Positions 34,410 to 42,323 of a DNA stretch of 62,415 nucleotides are shown here, in pieces; the first letter of the stretch is position 1, and each line of letters opens with the position of its first letter. The notes below the pieces were generated by a model. That model had not been told where the DNA came from, made no database searches, and saw nothing but the letters and a program-made list of their open reading frames with translations. Source of the DNA: CAYSLU01 sp964431965 (lineage in GTDB: Bacteria > Verrucomicrobiota > Kiritimatiellia > CAIKKV01 > CAYSLU01). The position numbers and the translations under genes were made by a program. Where the stretch lies: assembly GCA_964431965.1 (NCBI GenBank), contig CAYSLU010000023.1, forward strand, positions 1 to 62,415, given 5' to 3'.

Positions 34410-34751
34410 CTAACGCCCCTTCCGACCAAACGCCCCCAGCGAGTCCGCCATCACCCGCCAGACTTCATGGTATGGCTTGTGCCGCTGGTCGGGCGTGGCA
34501 TCGATCTTGCCCTTGAAGTTGGAGTAGTCCAGCGTCCGCCCAAGGAAGGCAAGGATGGCGAGGACGGTTGCTCCGTCGGTCACGATGCGGCATGCGTAGT
34601 CCGCCTCGGGCGTGTCTGCTATCTTGGCGTCGGGAAGGGGCACGCCCTTGAGCAGGCTCTCAAGGTCACGCCGCTCGCGGGAGCGGACGTGGTACTCGCC
34701 GGGCTTCTTCTGGACCACCGAGTAGAATCCGTGCTTGGTCATCAGCCACAT
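34410..34751 (-). CDS. small conserved hypothetical protein
   Basis: A 113-residue soluble protein beginning WLMTKHGFYSVVQKKPGEYH, then VRSRERRDLESLL, DTPEADYACRIV and, near the C-terminus, FLGRTLDYSNFKGKID and KPYHEVWRVMADSLG. The sequence has the look of a widespread small protein family often seen in accessory regions, but I cannot name a function. GGATGAG precedes the ATG; part of this region is repeated exactly at 36324-36339. Downstream of the beta-lactamase on the same strand; possibly co-transcribed. Confidence 0.65.
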   Translation of the reverse strand: MWLMTKHGFYSVVQKKPGEYHVRSRERRDLESLLKGVPLPDAKIADTPEADYACRIVTDGATVLAILAFLGRTLDYSNFKGKIDATPDQRHKPYHEVWRVMADSLGAFGRKGR

Positions 34752-34759
34752 TGGACACC

Positions 34760-34775
34760 CTCATCCTTTCCGCTT
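34760..34775. repeat. 16-bp direct repeat, copy 1 (flanks beta-lactamase)
   Basis: CTCATCCTTTCCGCTT, identical to 36324-36339. The copies bracket 1.55 kb carrying the cystatin-beta-lactamase gene. Confidence 0.6.
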
Positions 34776-34842
34776 CGTTTCCGCCCGTCGGTGTCGCCGA
34801 GGCCGAGGTCATTTCCGGCGAGCCGATCCGGCCACTCCTGCC

Positions 34843-35886
34843 TCAGAGAATGTCCTGCGCTTTCAGGACGGCCTCGGTGATGGCGCGAGCATCCTTCCCC
34901 ATCACGCCGTCCCCCTGGGCATCGCAGGCAAAACCGTAGGTCTTTCCCTTGCTCTCGACGAAACCCACAAACCACCCCAGCCTGTACTGGCCGTCTTCGC
35001 CCATGCCGCTGCCCGTCTTCCCGTAGAGGACGCCCCTGTCGGTCGTCTTGACGGCCATGATCTCCTTGAGGACCGCCATGGACTTCTCGGAGAATGGGAG
35101 TTTGCCGGACGCCAGCCTGCACATCAACTGAGCCTGCTCCGTGGGTGTAATCAGAACGGTCTTGCGGCCCTTGGCGGGAAGCCAGAAGATATCCTGTCCG
35201 GCGGAGATGTCTCGGTCGCCATAGCCGATCTTCTCGATCCATGCCTGCATCCTGTCATGGCCGATCTTCCGGGCGAGGGACTGGAAGGCGGGAACGCAAG
35301 ACGCTTGGAACGCTTCCTTCACGGTCAGGTCCTTGTTCCATTCCCGGATGGCGCGGACCTCGCCATCCCACTTGTAGAACGGCTCATCAGGCGACGAAAT
35401 GACTCCCGCTTCGAGACCGATGAGGGTGTTCCAGATCTTGAACGTGGAGCATGGCGGGAGTCTTTCCGATGACGCCGTTTGGTCGGAGTCGCTGACCGTT
35501 CCGGACGAGCAGTCAATCAGGACGAAGGCTCCCGTGCGATCACCGAACGCCTTCCACTCCCATGATGTGAGCGCCTGCTCGCCGGACAGCTTACGCCACA
35601 CCACGGCGTCGCCTTCCTTCTCGAGCCCGGCCACCTTCACCTTGAGCCGCATCCGGTAGTTCATGCCCGCCACGATCTGCCGTTGCGCCGACCGAATCTC
35701 GACAACGGTGATAGCTGCCTTCTGTTCCGGCAGGGCGGACTGGGTCTTCACGGCGAACTGGGCCGCCGCAACGACTTCAGCGTTCGTGACGGACGCCTCG
35801 GAATAGCCGCCGCACAACTGCTCTGCCGCTCCCGATGGGTAAGCGGGACCGAGCAGAAGAGGAAGGCCAAGGACGAAGATCCTCAT
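34843..35886 (-). CDS. class D beta-lactamase with N-terminal cystatin-like domain
   Basis: A 347-residue exported protein. Signal peptide MRIFVLGLPLLLGPAYPSGA-AEQ. Residues about 25-110 match a cystatin-like fold, including the Q70-IVAG motif (QxVxG) and VVWRKLSG. Residues about 115-347 are an OXA-type serine beta-lactamase: S147-TFK-150 (PPCSTFKIWN), S196-CV (SxV motif), YGD at 222-224 (YGN in most OXAs), DIFWL (Trp235), K290-TGSG, and LGWFVGFVE. Should be periplasmic and may hydrolyse penicillins or be a peptidoglycan-active relative. ATG 35886 is preferred; an upstream GTG at 35922 would bury the signal peptide. Lower GC than neighbours. Confidence 0.85.
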   Translation of the reverse strand: MRIFVLGLPLLLGPAYPSGAAEQLCGGYSEASVTNAEVVAAAQFAVKTQSALPEQKAAITVVEIRSAQRQIVAGMNYRMRLKVKVAGLEKEGDAVVWRKLSGEQALTSWEWKAFGDRTGAFVLIDCSSGTVSDSDQTASSERLPPCSTFKIWNTLIGLEAGVISSPDEPFYKWDGEVRAIREWNKDLTVKEAFQASCVPAFQSLARKIGHDRMQAWIEKIGYGDRDISAGQDIFWLPAKGRKTVLITPTEQAQLMCRLASGKLPFSEKSMAVLKEIMAVKTTDRGVLYGKTGSGMGEDGQYRLGWFVGFVESKGKTYGFACDAQGDGVMGKDARAITEAVLKAQDIL

Positions 35887-36093
35887 GACTTCGGGGATGG
35901 TATATGGAGGCTTACGGATCACGGTTGTCGCCTGAAGAGCGCGCGGGCAGGGTAGCAGGAGGGGCTGGAAGGGGCAACGGCGGCCAGCCAGGGCCAGCCA
36001 GGAGTCCCCTCGTCGTGTCTTGATGCTGCTGTTGCGGCGTGAAACGCCGCCCTAAGATGACGGATGCCATTCGATGACTGCACCGATACGACG

Positions 36094-36122
36094 ATCAGGA
36101 AAGCGGACATCAGGAAAGCGGA
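36094..36122 (+). repeat. 15-bp tandem repeat, two copies
   Basis: ATCAGGAAAGCGGAC followed by ATCAGGAAAGCGGA, shortly before the ATG at 36129. The core AAAGCGGA also resembles the 16-bp repeat read on the other strand. Confidence 0.6.
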
Positions 36123-36323
36123 AGCAAGATGAGCCGACCGACTCGCACGGACGCCGCCGTCCTTGATTACGAGAAGACGATGAAAGAGATCGCCGACAAG
36201 GCGAAGCATCCGCCGTCTGCCGCATCCCGCCGACTTCGCTCTCCACAAGCGCTCGTTTCGGGACGCAGCCATAGTGATACGGCAGAACGGGATCGAGAGC
36301 AGGCCGTCGCCGTCACGCGAGCA

Positions 36324-36339
36324 CTCATCCTTTCCGCTT
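36324..36339. repeat. 16-bp direct repeat, copy 2
   Basis: CTCATCCTTTCCGCTT, identical to 34760-34775, just past the stop of the Dabb gene (minus strand). Confidence 0.6.
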
Positions 36340-36365
36340 TGGGTGACGCACCAGAAGGCCCAACG

Positions 36366-36659
36366 CTAGCGACTGAACACGTCCATGTCGGCGATGGCGC
36401 AGACGCGGGCTTCGATGTAGCGCTGCACGGGCACGTGCTTCGGATGCAGCATGTAGTCCTGCTGGAACGCCCGCTTGTTCGCGACGCGGATGTGGAACAT
36501 CAGGTCGTACGAGTGCGGGCCGCGCATCCGGTCCACCATGACCTCCGAGAACCGAATCGCCGGCACGTCCTTCTGCAGCCTCTTGAGCCGTGCGACCACC
36601 TGCTTCAGGTCCTTCCGGCACTCGGGCTTCAGCTTGAACATCACGTAGTGGTCGAGCAT
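36366..36659 (-). CDS. Dabb (stress-responsive A/B barrel) domain protein
   Basis: A 97-residue single-domain protein: MLDHYVMFKLKPE start (the HxxxxK strand typical of Dabb), FSEVMVDRMRGPHSYDLMF, and HPKHVPVQRYIEARV. Dabb proteins are dimeric ferredoxin-like barrels, mostly of unknown catalytic role. GGGGAG precedes the ATG. It follows the aldo/keto reductase on the same strand by 28 bases and is probably co-transcribed with it. Confidence 0.85.
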   Translation of the reverse strand: MLDHYVMFKLKPECRKDLKQVVARLKRLQKDVPAIRFSEVMVDRMRGPHSYDLMFHIRVANKRAFQQDYMLHPKHVPVQRYIEARVCAIADMDVFSR

Positions 36660-36687
36660 GGCGCGCTCCCCGGTTCGGTGTTGTCGC

Positions 36688-37689
36688 TCAGTAGGCGCCG
36701 CGGATGAGTGGTGCGATCTCGGCCTGGTAGAGCTCGCGCAGCCGGCGGTGCGTATCGGCACCCAGCGGGGGCAGGTTGGACGCATGCGCGCTGTCCGCGA
36801 TCTGACCGGGCTTGCTGGCTCCTGGGATGACGGCCGTGACGGCGTCGTGGTCGAGTATCCACCGCAGCGCGAGCTGGGCCATCGTGGCCTGCTCGCCGGG
36901 CTTCAGGATCGCCTCGATCTTCGCCGCGATGGCCGCACCCTTGTCAAACGGGACGCCCGCGAAGGTCTCGCCGACGTTGAAGGCGCCGCCGTCCGCATTG
37001 TAGGCCCGGTGGTCCTTCGGATCGAAGCGGTGCCCGGGCTTGAACCGACCGGAGAGCAGGCCGCTCGCGAGCGGGACGCGGGCCAGGATGCCGACGTTCT
37101 GCATCCGAGCCGCCGGGAGCAACTCGTCGGTGAGCTTCTGGCGGAAGATGTTGTAGATGACCTGCAGGGAGGCGCAGCCGGGGTGCTTCGCGCATACGAG
37201 CCCTTCCTCGACTGTCTCCACGCTACAGCCCCAGTTCCGGATCAGGCCTTCGCGCTTGACGGCTTCCAGGTGCTCGAGCACCTCGCCGCTCCGGTACCAC
37301 TCCGAGGGAACGCAGTGCCACTGCTGCAGAAAGAGGGCATCGACTCCGAGGTTCCGGATGGAGTCCTGGCAGTCCTGGCGAACCATGTCGAGGGTGAATC
37401 GGGGCGGCCAGCCCTTGTGGTCGACCCACTCCTTGCGCCCGAGCTTGGTGGCGACGAGTATCCGGCCCTTTGCCTCCTTCAGGAACGTGCCGATGAACCG
37501 CTCGCTGACACCCCATCCGTACACGTCTGCGGTATCCAGGAAGTTCACGCCGCTATCGACAGCGCGATGCAGGATAGCCAGGGCCTCCTTCTCGGTCACC
37601 GTGCCCCAGTCCGCGCCGCCGAGCTGCCACGTCCCGAGGCTCACTTCCGAGATTCGAACCCCCGTCTTGCCGAACAGCCGTGTCTTCAT
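36688..37689 (-). CDS. aldo/keto reductase
   Basis: A 333-residue NADPH-dependent AKR of the (alpha/beta)8 type. Catalytic residues D52 and Y57 (NFLDTADVYGWG), K82 (VATKLGRK) and the His in FLQQWHC. Cofactor region near the C-terminus: TAVIPGASKPGQIADS. Similar proteins in sugar clusters reduce aldehydes or keto sugars. GGAGGG precedes ATG 37689. Divergent from the hypothetical gene at 37842. Confidence 0.9.
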   Translation of the reverse strand: MKTRLFGKTGVRISEVSLGTWQLGGADWGTVTEKEALAILHRAVDSGVNFLDTADVYGWGVSERFIGTFLKEAKGRILVATKLGRKEWVDHKGWPPRFTLDMVRQDCQDSIRNLGVDALFLQQWHCVPSEWYRSGEVLEHLEAVKREGLIRNWGCSVETVEEGLVCAKHPGCASLQVIYNIFRQKLTDELLPAARMQNVGILARVPLASGLLSGRFKPGHRFDPKDHRAYNADGGAFNVGETFAGVPFDKGAAIAAKIEAILKPGEQATMAQLALRWILDHDAVTAVIPGASKPGQIADSAHASNLPPLGADTHRRLRELYQAEIAPLIRGAY

Positions 37690-37781
37690 GGTGCCCTCCG
37701 CTCATTGTTGCCGGCTCCGACGATAACACATCCGCCCCTCGGGCCGCATCCGGGATTGGCGTGTCGGGCGGCACTTCGCTC

Positions 37782-37811
37782 TTGCTCCGACGGGGGCGGC
37801 GGACGGATAAT
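37782..37811 (+). promoter_or_regulatory. sigma70-like promoter for the hypothetical gene at 37842
   Basis: TTGCTC (37782-37787), 18-nt spacer, GATAAT (37806-37811). About 24 nt of leader before the ATG, containing GGAGGTG. Confidence 0.55.
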
Positions 37812-37841
37812 ATGCGTGGAAACCGAGAGCGGAGGTGTCAT

Positions 37842-38495
37842 ATGGGACGGCTGTTGAGCGATGGACCCGGGCGAAAATCAGGCGGGCGTTCCAGCGCCTC
37901 CGCCTGGGTTGTCAAGCGGGTCCGCTACGCGAACAGCGCCGCCAAGTTCTGGGCCGCGCTCGCGGACGAGGTCTCCGACGATTTCCCCCAGTGCGACAGT
38001 GTCCGTCTGCGGTCCCTGAGCGGGGGGGCGCTGACGCCCGAGATGCTGACGCCGGAGGCCTCGCTCCAAGAGAGCCTGGAGGCCATGCAGGGCGAGGATC
38101 TCGACCGGGCGTTTCGCGACGCGCTCGCTCAGCTCGAAATGATCGGCCCGCCGCCGCCCGTCCGGGTGTCCGTGATGTCCGGCGAGCGCGTCATGCTGGA
38201 CCGCGAACTGCCGCTGGACGTGGTGGATGCGGATCTGCTGCCGTTTGTTCTGGTGTGGTTGCTCGAGTGGTCGGAGATATCGGAGTTCGCCTGGGACAGC
38301 GAGCGTATCGGCGGGGATTTTCGCGCGGAGGACTCCGCTCGAAAGCTCGCCTATGCCGTGGGGTTCACGCTGGAAAACCGGCACGTGAGCGAAGGGCTGT
38401 TCGAGCGCAAGATCACCCTCCGGTTCCATCGCGAGGCACAGCCGGCGCAGCCCGGTCCCAGCGTCGAAGCGACCGACGACGCAGCTCGGCGTTGA
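37842..38495 (+). CDS. hypothetical protein
   Basis: A 217-residue soluble, acidic protein I do not recognise. It starts MGRLLSDGPGRKSGG, has a middle helical part (LTPEASLQESLEAMQGEDLD) and a conserved-looking end (ERKITLRFHREAQ). No signal peptide or membrane helix. GGAGGTG 5 nt before ATG 37842, and a good promoter, show it is a real gene. Neighbours (AKR, HDAC-type deacetylase) give no functional hint. Confidence 0.7.
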   Translation: MGRLLSDGPGRKSGGRSSASAWVVKRVRYANSAAKFWAALADEVSDDFPQCDSVRLRSLSGGALTPEMLTPEASLQESLEAMQGEDLDRAFRDALAQLEMIGPPPPVRVSVMSGERVMLDRELPLDVVDADLLPFVLVWLLEWSEISEFAWDSERIGGDFRAEDSARKLAYAVGFTLENRHVSEGLFERKITLRFHREAQPAQPGPSVEATDDAARR

Positions 38496-38504
38496 GCGGC
38501 CGGG

Positions 38505-39437
38505 TCACCCCTCCATGAGCGCGCGGACGTGCGCTTCGGACGCCGCCGCCGTGGCGCGGATGTCGTAGCCGCCTTCCAGAATCGACACGACGCGGCCCGA
38601 GCATGCGGCGGCCATGCGGAGCACGCTGGATGTCATCTCCCCGAAGCCCTGTTCGCTCACCAGCATGCCGCCGAGCGGGTCATCCTGATGCGCATCGAAT
38701 CCGGCCGACACCAGGACGAACTGCGGCCCGAACCGGCGCACCGCAGGCTCAAACTCATCGCGGAACACCCGGGCGTAGTCGGAGTCCGTGCTGCCCGAGG
38801 CCAGCGGCACGTTCAGCGTGAAGCCGCGGCCGGCGCCGGAACCCGACTCGTTCCGCCGGCCGCTGCCGGGGTAGAGCGGATACTGGTGGACGCTGGCGTA
38901 GAAGACGGACGGATCCTCGTAGAATGCGTTCTGGGTGCCATTTCCGTGGTGGACATCCCAATCGATGATCGCCACCCGATCGACGCCGTGCGCCGCCTGG
39001 AGGTGGCGGGCGGCGATGGCGATGGTGTTGAAGAAGCAGAACCCCCTGGCTTCGCCGCGCTCGGCGTGGTGGCCCGGCGGCCGGACGGCGCAGAATGCGC
39101 GGCGCACATCGCCGCGCATGACCGCATCCACCGCCGCGATTGCCGCTCCCGCCGCGAGTCGTGCGGCTCGGGGCGTCCCGGCGGATCCGGCCGTATCCGG
39201 TCCCGCTTGGAACGGGCCGCTCCGGTTGCAGACGTCCGCGACATACTCGCGATCATGCACGCGCGCGATGGCCTCGAGCGTCGCCGGCTCGGGGGTGAGG
39301 CTTAGGACCCGGGCGAGCAGGCCGCTGCCCGCCAGGCGGTCCATGATGCCCCGGAGACGCTCGGGCCGCTCGGGGTGGCCCGGCCCCGCATCATGGTCCA
39401 GGCAAGCCGGATGATAGGCAACGGCCGTCTGGGGCAT
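38505..39437 (-). CDS. histone deacetylase-family deacetylase (acetoin/polyamine/APAH type)
   Basis: A 310-residue zinc deacetylase: HPERPERLRGI, VRPPGHHAERG (His pair 123-124), IIDWDVHHGNGTQN (zinc Asp161 and His163), LVSAGFDAHQDDPLGG (third zinc Asp), and VSILEGGYD. Bacterial members deacetylate polyamines, acetoin-pathway proteins or other small substrates. GGGGAGG before ATG 39437. Probably read with the small secreted protein upstream (36-base gap). Confidence 0.92.
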   Translation of the reverse strand: MPQTAVAYHPACLDHDAGPGHPERPERLRGIMDRLAGSGLLARVLSLTPEPATLEAIARVHDREYVADVCNRSGPFQAGPDTAGSAGTPRAARLAAGAAIAAVDAVMRGDVRRAFCAVRPPGHHAERGEARGFCFFNTIAIAARHLQAAHGVDRVAIIDWDVHHGNGTQNAFYEDPSVFYASVHQYPLYPGSGRRNESGSGAGRGFTLNVPLASGSTDSDYARVFRDEFEPAVRRFGPQFVLVSAGFDAHQDDPLGGMLVSEQGFGEMTSSVLRMAAACSGRVVSILEGGYDIRATAAASEAHVRALMEG

Positions 39438-39472
39438 GGTCGCCTCCCCGCCGGTGTCCGACTGGGCGCCGG

Positions 39473-40016
39473 CTAGGGCAGCTGGAGCTTCGTCGTGATA
39501 ACCTGGCCGATCTTCCCGGCCTTCTTGTGGTCGGTCCAGATGATGGCCCGATAGGTTCCGGACGTGGGCGCCACGTCGGAGAAGCCGCCGGATCCGTCCC
39601 TCGTGGCCGCGAGGCGGGAGGCCGACATGCTGCGCTTCGCGACGATGGTGTTCGCCGAGTCCAGCACCAGGATGCTCACTGAATCGGCCTTCGGGGTCGT
39701 CACGAACTTGCCCTTCACCTCCCGGATCTCCGTGAGGCTGCCGGTGATGATGTAAGGGATCTTCCCTGTTTTTGCGACTCGCTTGGCCTCGCGCTCGTCC
39801 AGCTTGCGGGCCTCGAACTTGGCGAGAAGCTCGATCTTCTTGCCGTCCTCCTCGACCTGGAACTTGAGCGAGGCGATCTCCTCGTCCGTCAAGGGAAGCG
39901 CGACGGCCGGCTTGGCAGGGGCGGCCTGCTCGGGCGCCGCTCCGGCCGGCTGGCTCATCAAGACGCAGATCCACGCGACTCCGACCGCCGTCACGGCACG
40001 CATCCGCTCGTTCATC
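39473..40016 (-). CDS. secreted hypothetical protein
   Basis: A 180-residue exported protein. Signal peptide about residues 1-26 (MRAVTAVGVAWICVLMSQPA after MNER), then a charged helical stretch (LTDEEIASLKFQVEEDGKKI) and a C-terminal beta domain (TTPKADSVSILVLDSANTIV; GTYRAIIWTDHKKAG). No family recognised. AAGGAG before the ATG. Divergent from the LpxC-like gene. Confidence 0.72.
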
Positions 40017-40125
40017 GGGCACTCCTTAGCTTGAGGACGACCAAAGCGAGATAATAGTCGATCGCCACCATCGGGCAAGCGCGGAGACGCCGGCGGGCGC
40101 GCCGCGACAGCGCGCCGCTTTCGGA

Positions 40126-40152
40126 TTGCCTCGGGCGGAGGCGGCAGATAAT
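40126..40152 (+). promoter_or_regulatory. possible promoter of the LpxC-like gene
   Basis: TTGCCT at 40126-40131 and GATAAT at 40147-40152 with a short 15-nt spacer. The ATG at 40165 is 12 nt after the -10, so the leader would be very short and has no Shine-Dalgarno. Confidence 0.35.
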
Positions 40153-40164
40153 GTACGCCGCCCA

Positions 40165-41187
40165 ATGACGATGAATGCACAATTTGGACGGATCCTGGGC
40201 GGCGATGCGGCGATCCTCGCCCGATCGTACGAGCGCTTCTCGGCCCAGCCGGTCGATCTCGACCGCCGCGCTGGCGCGGACTTCTCGCTCGGGCGCTTCC
40301 AGACAACGATCCGGGCGCCGTCGTCCGTGACCGGTCCGGGAACTTTCTTCGGGAAGGCGGTCCGCAAGCTGACCTTCGAGCCGAGCAGCAGCGAGGGATG
40401 GTGGCTGCGCCGCGACGACCTGCCGGACTCGCTTCCGATCCGCGTCTCGGTCAACAACGTCTGGACTACAGCCCGCAACATCGTGCTGCTCAGCGGGTCG
40501 CCGCACAACTACGTGCGCATGGTCGAGCACATTGTCGCGCTCCGATTGGGCCTGGCGCTGGACAACGTGGTCATTCGCCTCGAGTCCGGCGATCCGCCGC
40601 TCTTCGAGCGCGGCAGCATGGACCTCGTCGAGGCCGTGGATTCGAAGGGAATTGTGGAGACAGCCCGGAAGGTGCCGTACGTGACCGTGAAGGAGCCGGT
40701 GGCGCTCGTGGCGGACAACGGAGCGTTCCTGGTCGTGCGCCCTCCGGCGGCCGGCGCGCTGAGGCTCGATCTGGACTGTGCGGTGGACTTCCCGTCGGCC
40801 ATCGGCCGGCAGCGCTTGCAGATGACCGTGACGCCGGACGTGTTCCGCTACGGGGCCCTGGCGCGCACGAACACGACCTTTGCGATGATGCTGTACGTGA
40901 AGACGATCGGGAAGCTGTTCGCCGACGTGCGGCACCTGGGCTACTCGCCGCGGAACATTCTGATCGCGGGCCGTCGCCGCTATTTCAACGAGGCGAAGAT
41001 GGTGCACAACGGCAAGTCGCTTGAGGCCGTCTGGCATCGGGCCACGCTCGACCTGCTGGCGGCGATCAGCCTGGCGGACACCGGTCGATTCGTCGGTGAG
41101 GTGCTGTCGTACAAGGCCGGCCACGCGCTCGACGTGGTCCTGATCCGGAAGCTCTACGAGCAGGATCTGCTGCAGCCGCTGGTCTAG
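40165..41187 (+). CDS. divergent LpxC-like UDP-3-O-acyl-GlcNAc deacetylase
   Basis: LpxC commits lipid A synthesis with a zinc deacetylation. The 340-residue protein matches the LpxC fold: MVEHIVALRLGLALDNVVI (E121, H122), ARTNTTF (Thr/Phe pair), and SYKAGHALDVVL (His320). The second zinc motif is unusual: WHRATLD has four residues between H291 and D296 where E. coli LpxC has three (HKMLD), so one zinc ligand or the catalytic Lys must be displaced. The MDGS motif is also ERGS. It could be a second, specialised or inactive paralogue. About 60 N-terminal residues lack LpxC resemblance. ATG 40165 or 40171. The stop codon TAG forms the left end of a MITE-like element. Confidence 0.78.
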   Translation: MTMNAQFGRILGGDAAILARSYERFSAQPVDLDRRAGADFSLGRFQTTIRAPSSVTGPGTFFGKAVRKLTFEPSSSEGWWLRRDDLPDSLPIRVSVNNVWTTARNIVLLSGSPHNYVRMVEHIVALRLGLALDNVVIRLESGDPPLFERGSMDLVEAVDSKGIVETARKVPYVTVKEPVALVADNGAFLVVRPPAAGALRLDLDCAVDFPSAIGRQRLQMTVTPDVFRYGALARTNTTFAMMLYVKTIGKLFADVRHLGYSPRNILIAGRRRYFNEAKMVHNGKSLEAVWHRATLDLLAAISLADTGRFVGEVLSYKAGHALDVVLIRKLYEQDLLQPLV

Positions 41188-41337
41188 TGTGCTGTCTCGG
41201 AAATAGACTCACAAAATGAAGGTCATCCTGAGCAAAGCGAAGGATCTCTTGCCGTGCGATCAAGCCCGAGATTCCTCGCTCCACTCGGAATGACAGGCGC
41301 TTGCGCGTTTTGCGTAGTCATTTGCGGGACAGCACGC
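41187..41337. mobile_element. MITE-like element with about 30-bp terminal inverted repeats and TA duplication
   Basis: Left end GTGTGCTGTCTCGGAAAT and right end (reverse complement) GCGTGCTGTCCCGCAAAT agree over about 30 bp with small gaps. TA lies directly outside each end (41185-41186, 41338-41339), the target duplication expected of IS630/Tc1-mariner transposases. 151 bp, no coding capacity. The inside (41222-41294) is a second inverted repeat of GTCATCCTGAGC type. The left TA belongs to the LpxC-like stop codon. Confidence 0.75.
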
Positions 41338-41381
41338 TAGCGCGTCGGCTCCCGACCGGCGACGCGGACCACCGAATGCCT

Positions 41382-41453
41382 GTCATCCGGGCGTAGCGCG
41401 GAATCTCCGTCCTGATCGCCCGGAACGAGATCCTTCGCTGCGCTCAGGATGAC
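41382..41453. repeat. second GTCATCC-type inverted repeat
   Basis: GTCATCCGGGCGTAGCGCGG pairs with CTTCGCTGCGCTCAGGATGAC. It is the same repeat type as the inside of the neighbouring MITE-like element, 88 bp away. Repeats of this GTCATCCTGAGC/GAAGGATCT type are dispersed in many bacterial genomes (from memory). Confidence 0.65.
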
Positions 41454-41484
41454 GGTCCATGCCGTTCAGGCGTGGGAACGCACG

Positions 41485-42231
41485 CTACCGCCGGTCCGCC
41501 GCCGGCAGGCCCATGTCGCGGCGGTATTCCTCGTCCGATACGGGCTCGATTCGCAGGTTGTCGAACCAGTAGATGCCGGGTGGCCAGTACGCGTAGAGCA
41601 TCACGCGCATCTCCGTGCACTCCGGCCGGAGCCTGGTCGGGTGGAAGCACTGCGAGAAGGTCTTCCATCCGGCGGCGGTGCCGCCGTGCGGGTTCACGAT
41701 CGTCTCGAAGCGCCGCCGCTTCTCTCCCTGGTACTGGCCGTAGGCTCGAACCCACACCTTGGCGCCGCCGCCCGCTCCCCGGAAGTCGAACGTGATCCGG
41801 TAGGCCTGGTTAGATCGCACGGGGATGCGATCCGAGTAGAAGGACAGCCCGTAGGTCGCGGCCACCGGGCCGCCGGAGGGGTTCGGGATGTCCCACTGAT
41901 CCAGGCCCTGCGCGCGCCACCGGGCCACCATGTCCTTCTCGGAGATGGCCGTGTCCATCCGGATGGCGCGGCCTCGTCCGTCCGTGTCCGGGCTGTCGGC
42001 CGGAGCCTCGGCCCACTGCACGCCCAGGCCGTCCGGGCGATCCCAGCCGGCGGGCTGCGCGGCATTCGTCGGGCTGGCGACCTCAAACCCGCCGTTGGGC
42101 AGCAGCGGGAGCGCCGCGACGTCGTCTGTGCTGCCCGAGGAGCTGGAGGCCAGTGCCAGCGTCGCCGTGAGGGCGAGAAGCTGGGAAAGAACCAGCGGAC
42201 GACACGGAGGTCGTCCCTCCAGCAGTAGCAC
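41485..42231 (-). CDS. secreted protein, probable jelly-roll/carbohydrate-binding domain (start uncertain)
   Basis: About 248 residues. Hydrophobic export segment LVLSQLLALTATLALASSSS, then LPNGGFEVASPTNAAQPAGW, VRSNQAYRITFDFRGAGGG, KVWVRAYGQYQGEKRR and YWPPGIYWFDNLRIEPVSDE: the pattern of beta-sandwich carbohydrate-binding-like domains (NGGFE start, WFDNLRI end). No ATG or Shine-Dalgarno exists in frame; GTG 42231 is the best available start, and GC-rich hairpins at 42197-42216 and 42259-42278 may have altered the 5' end. It follows the DUF4175-like gene on the same strand. Confidence 0.62.
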   Translation of the reverse strand: MLLLEGRPPCRPLVLSQLLALTATLALASSSSGSTDDVAALPLLPNGGFEVASPTNAAQPAGWDRPDGLGVQWAEAPADSPDTDGRGRAIRMDTAISEKDMVARWRAQGLDQWDIPNPSGGPVAATYGLSFYSDRIPVRSNQAYRITFDFRGAGGGAKVWVRAYGQYQGEKRRRFETIVNPHGGTAAGWKTFSQCFHPTRLRPECTEMRVMLYAYWPPGIYWFDNLRIEPVSDEEYRRDMGLPAADRR

Positions 42232-42278
42232 CCCGGCCGCACTTCGTGGGTCTTGGAGGGTCGGGCTCCGTCCCGACC
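42197..42278. repeat. two 20-bp GC-rich palindromes
   Basis: GGACGACACGGAGGTCGTCC (42197-42216) and GGTCGGGCTCCGTCCCGACC (42259-42278). They lie at the ambiguous 5' end of the secreted-protein gene; related GC-rich motifs occur in the 32475-32591 element. Confidence 0.55.
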
Positions 42279-42323
42279 GTCTTCCGTCGGTTCTGCCGCG
42301 TCGGCCTGCCGGGTGCGCGATCC

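Larger units (their letters stand above)
35887..36365. other. non-coding remainder of the islet
   Basis: 479 bp with no supported gene. It contains a tandem repeat (36094-36122), the second 16-bp direct repeat (36324-36339), and a plus-strand open frame from 36129 whose first 75 codons look protein-like (DAAVLDYEKTMKEIADKAK) but which continues antisense through the Dabb gene; it may be a broken gene. Confidence 0.45.

Noticed and set aside
36129..36707. 192-codon plus-strand frame in the islet
   Set aside because: Its second half is antisense to the Dabb gene, which is a better gene; only the first 75 codons might be a remnant.
37640..37665. tRNA T-loop-like GATTCGAACCCC
   Set aside because: Lies inside the aldo/keto reductase coding sequence and has no acceptor or anticodon stem around it.
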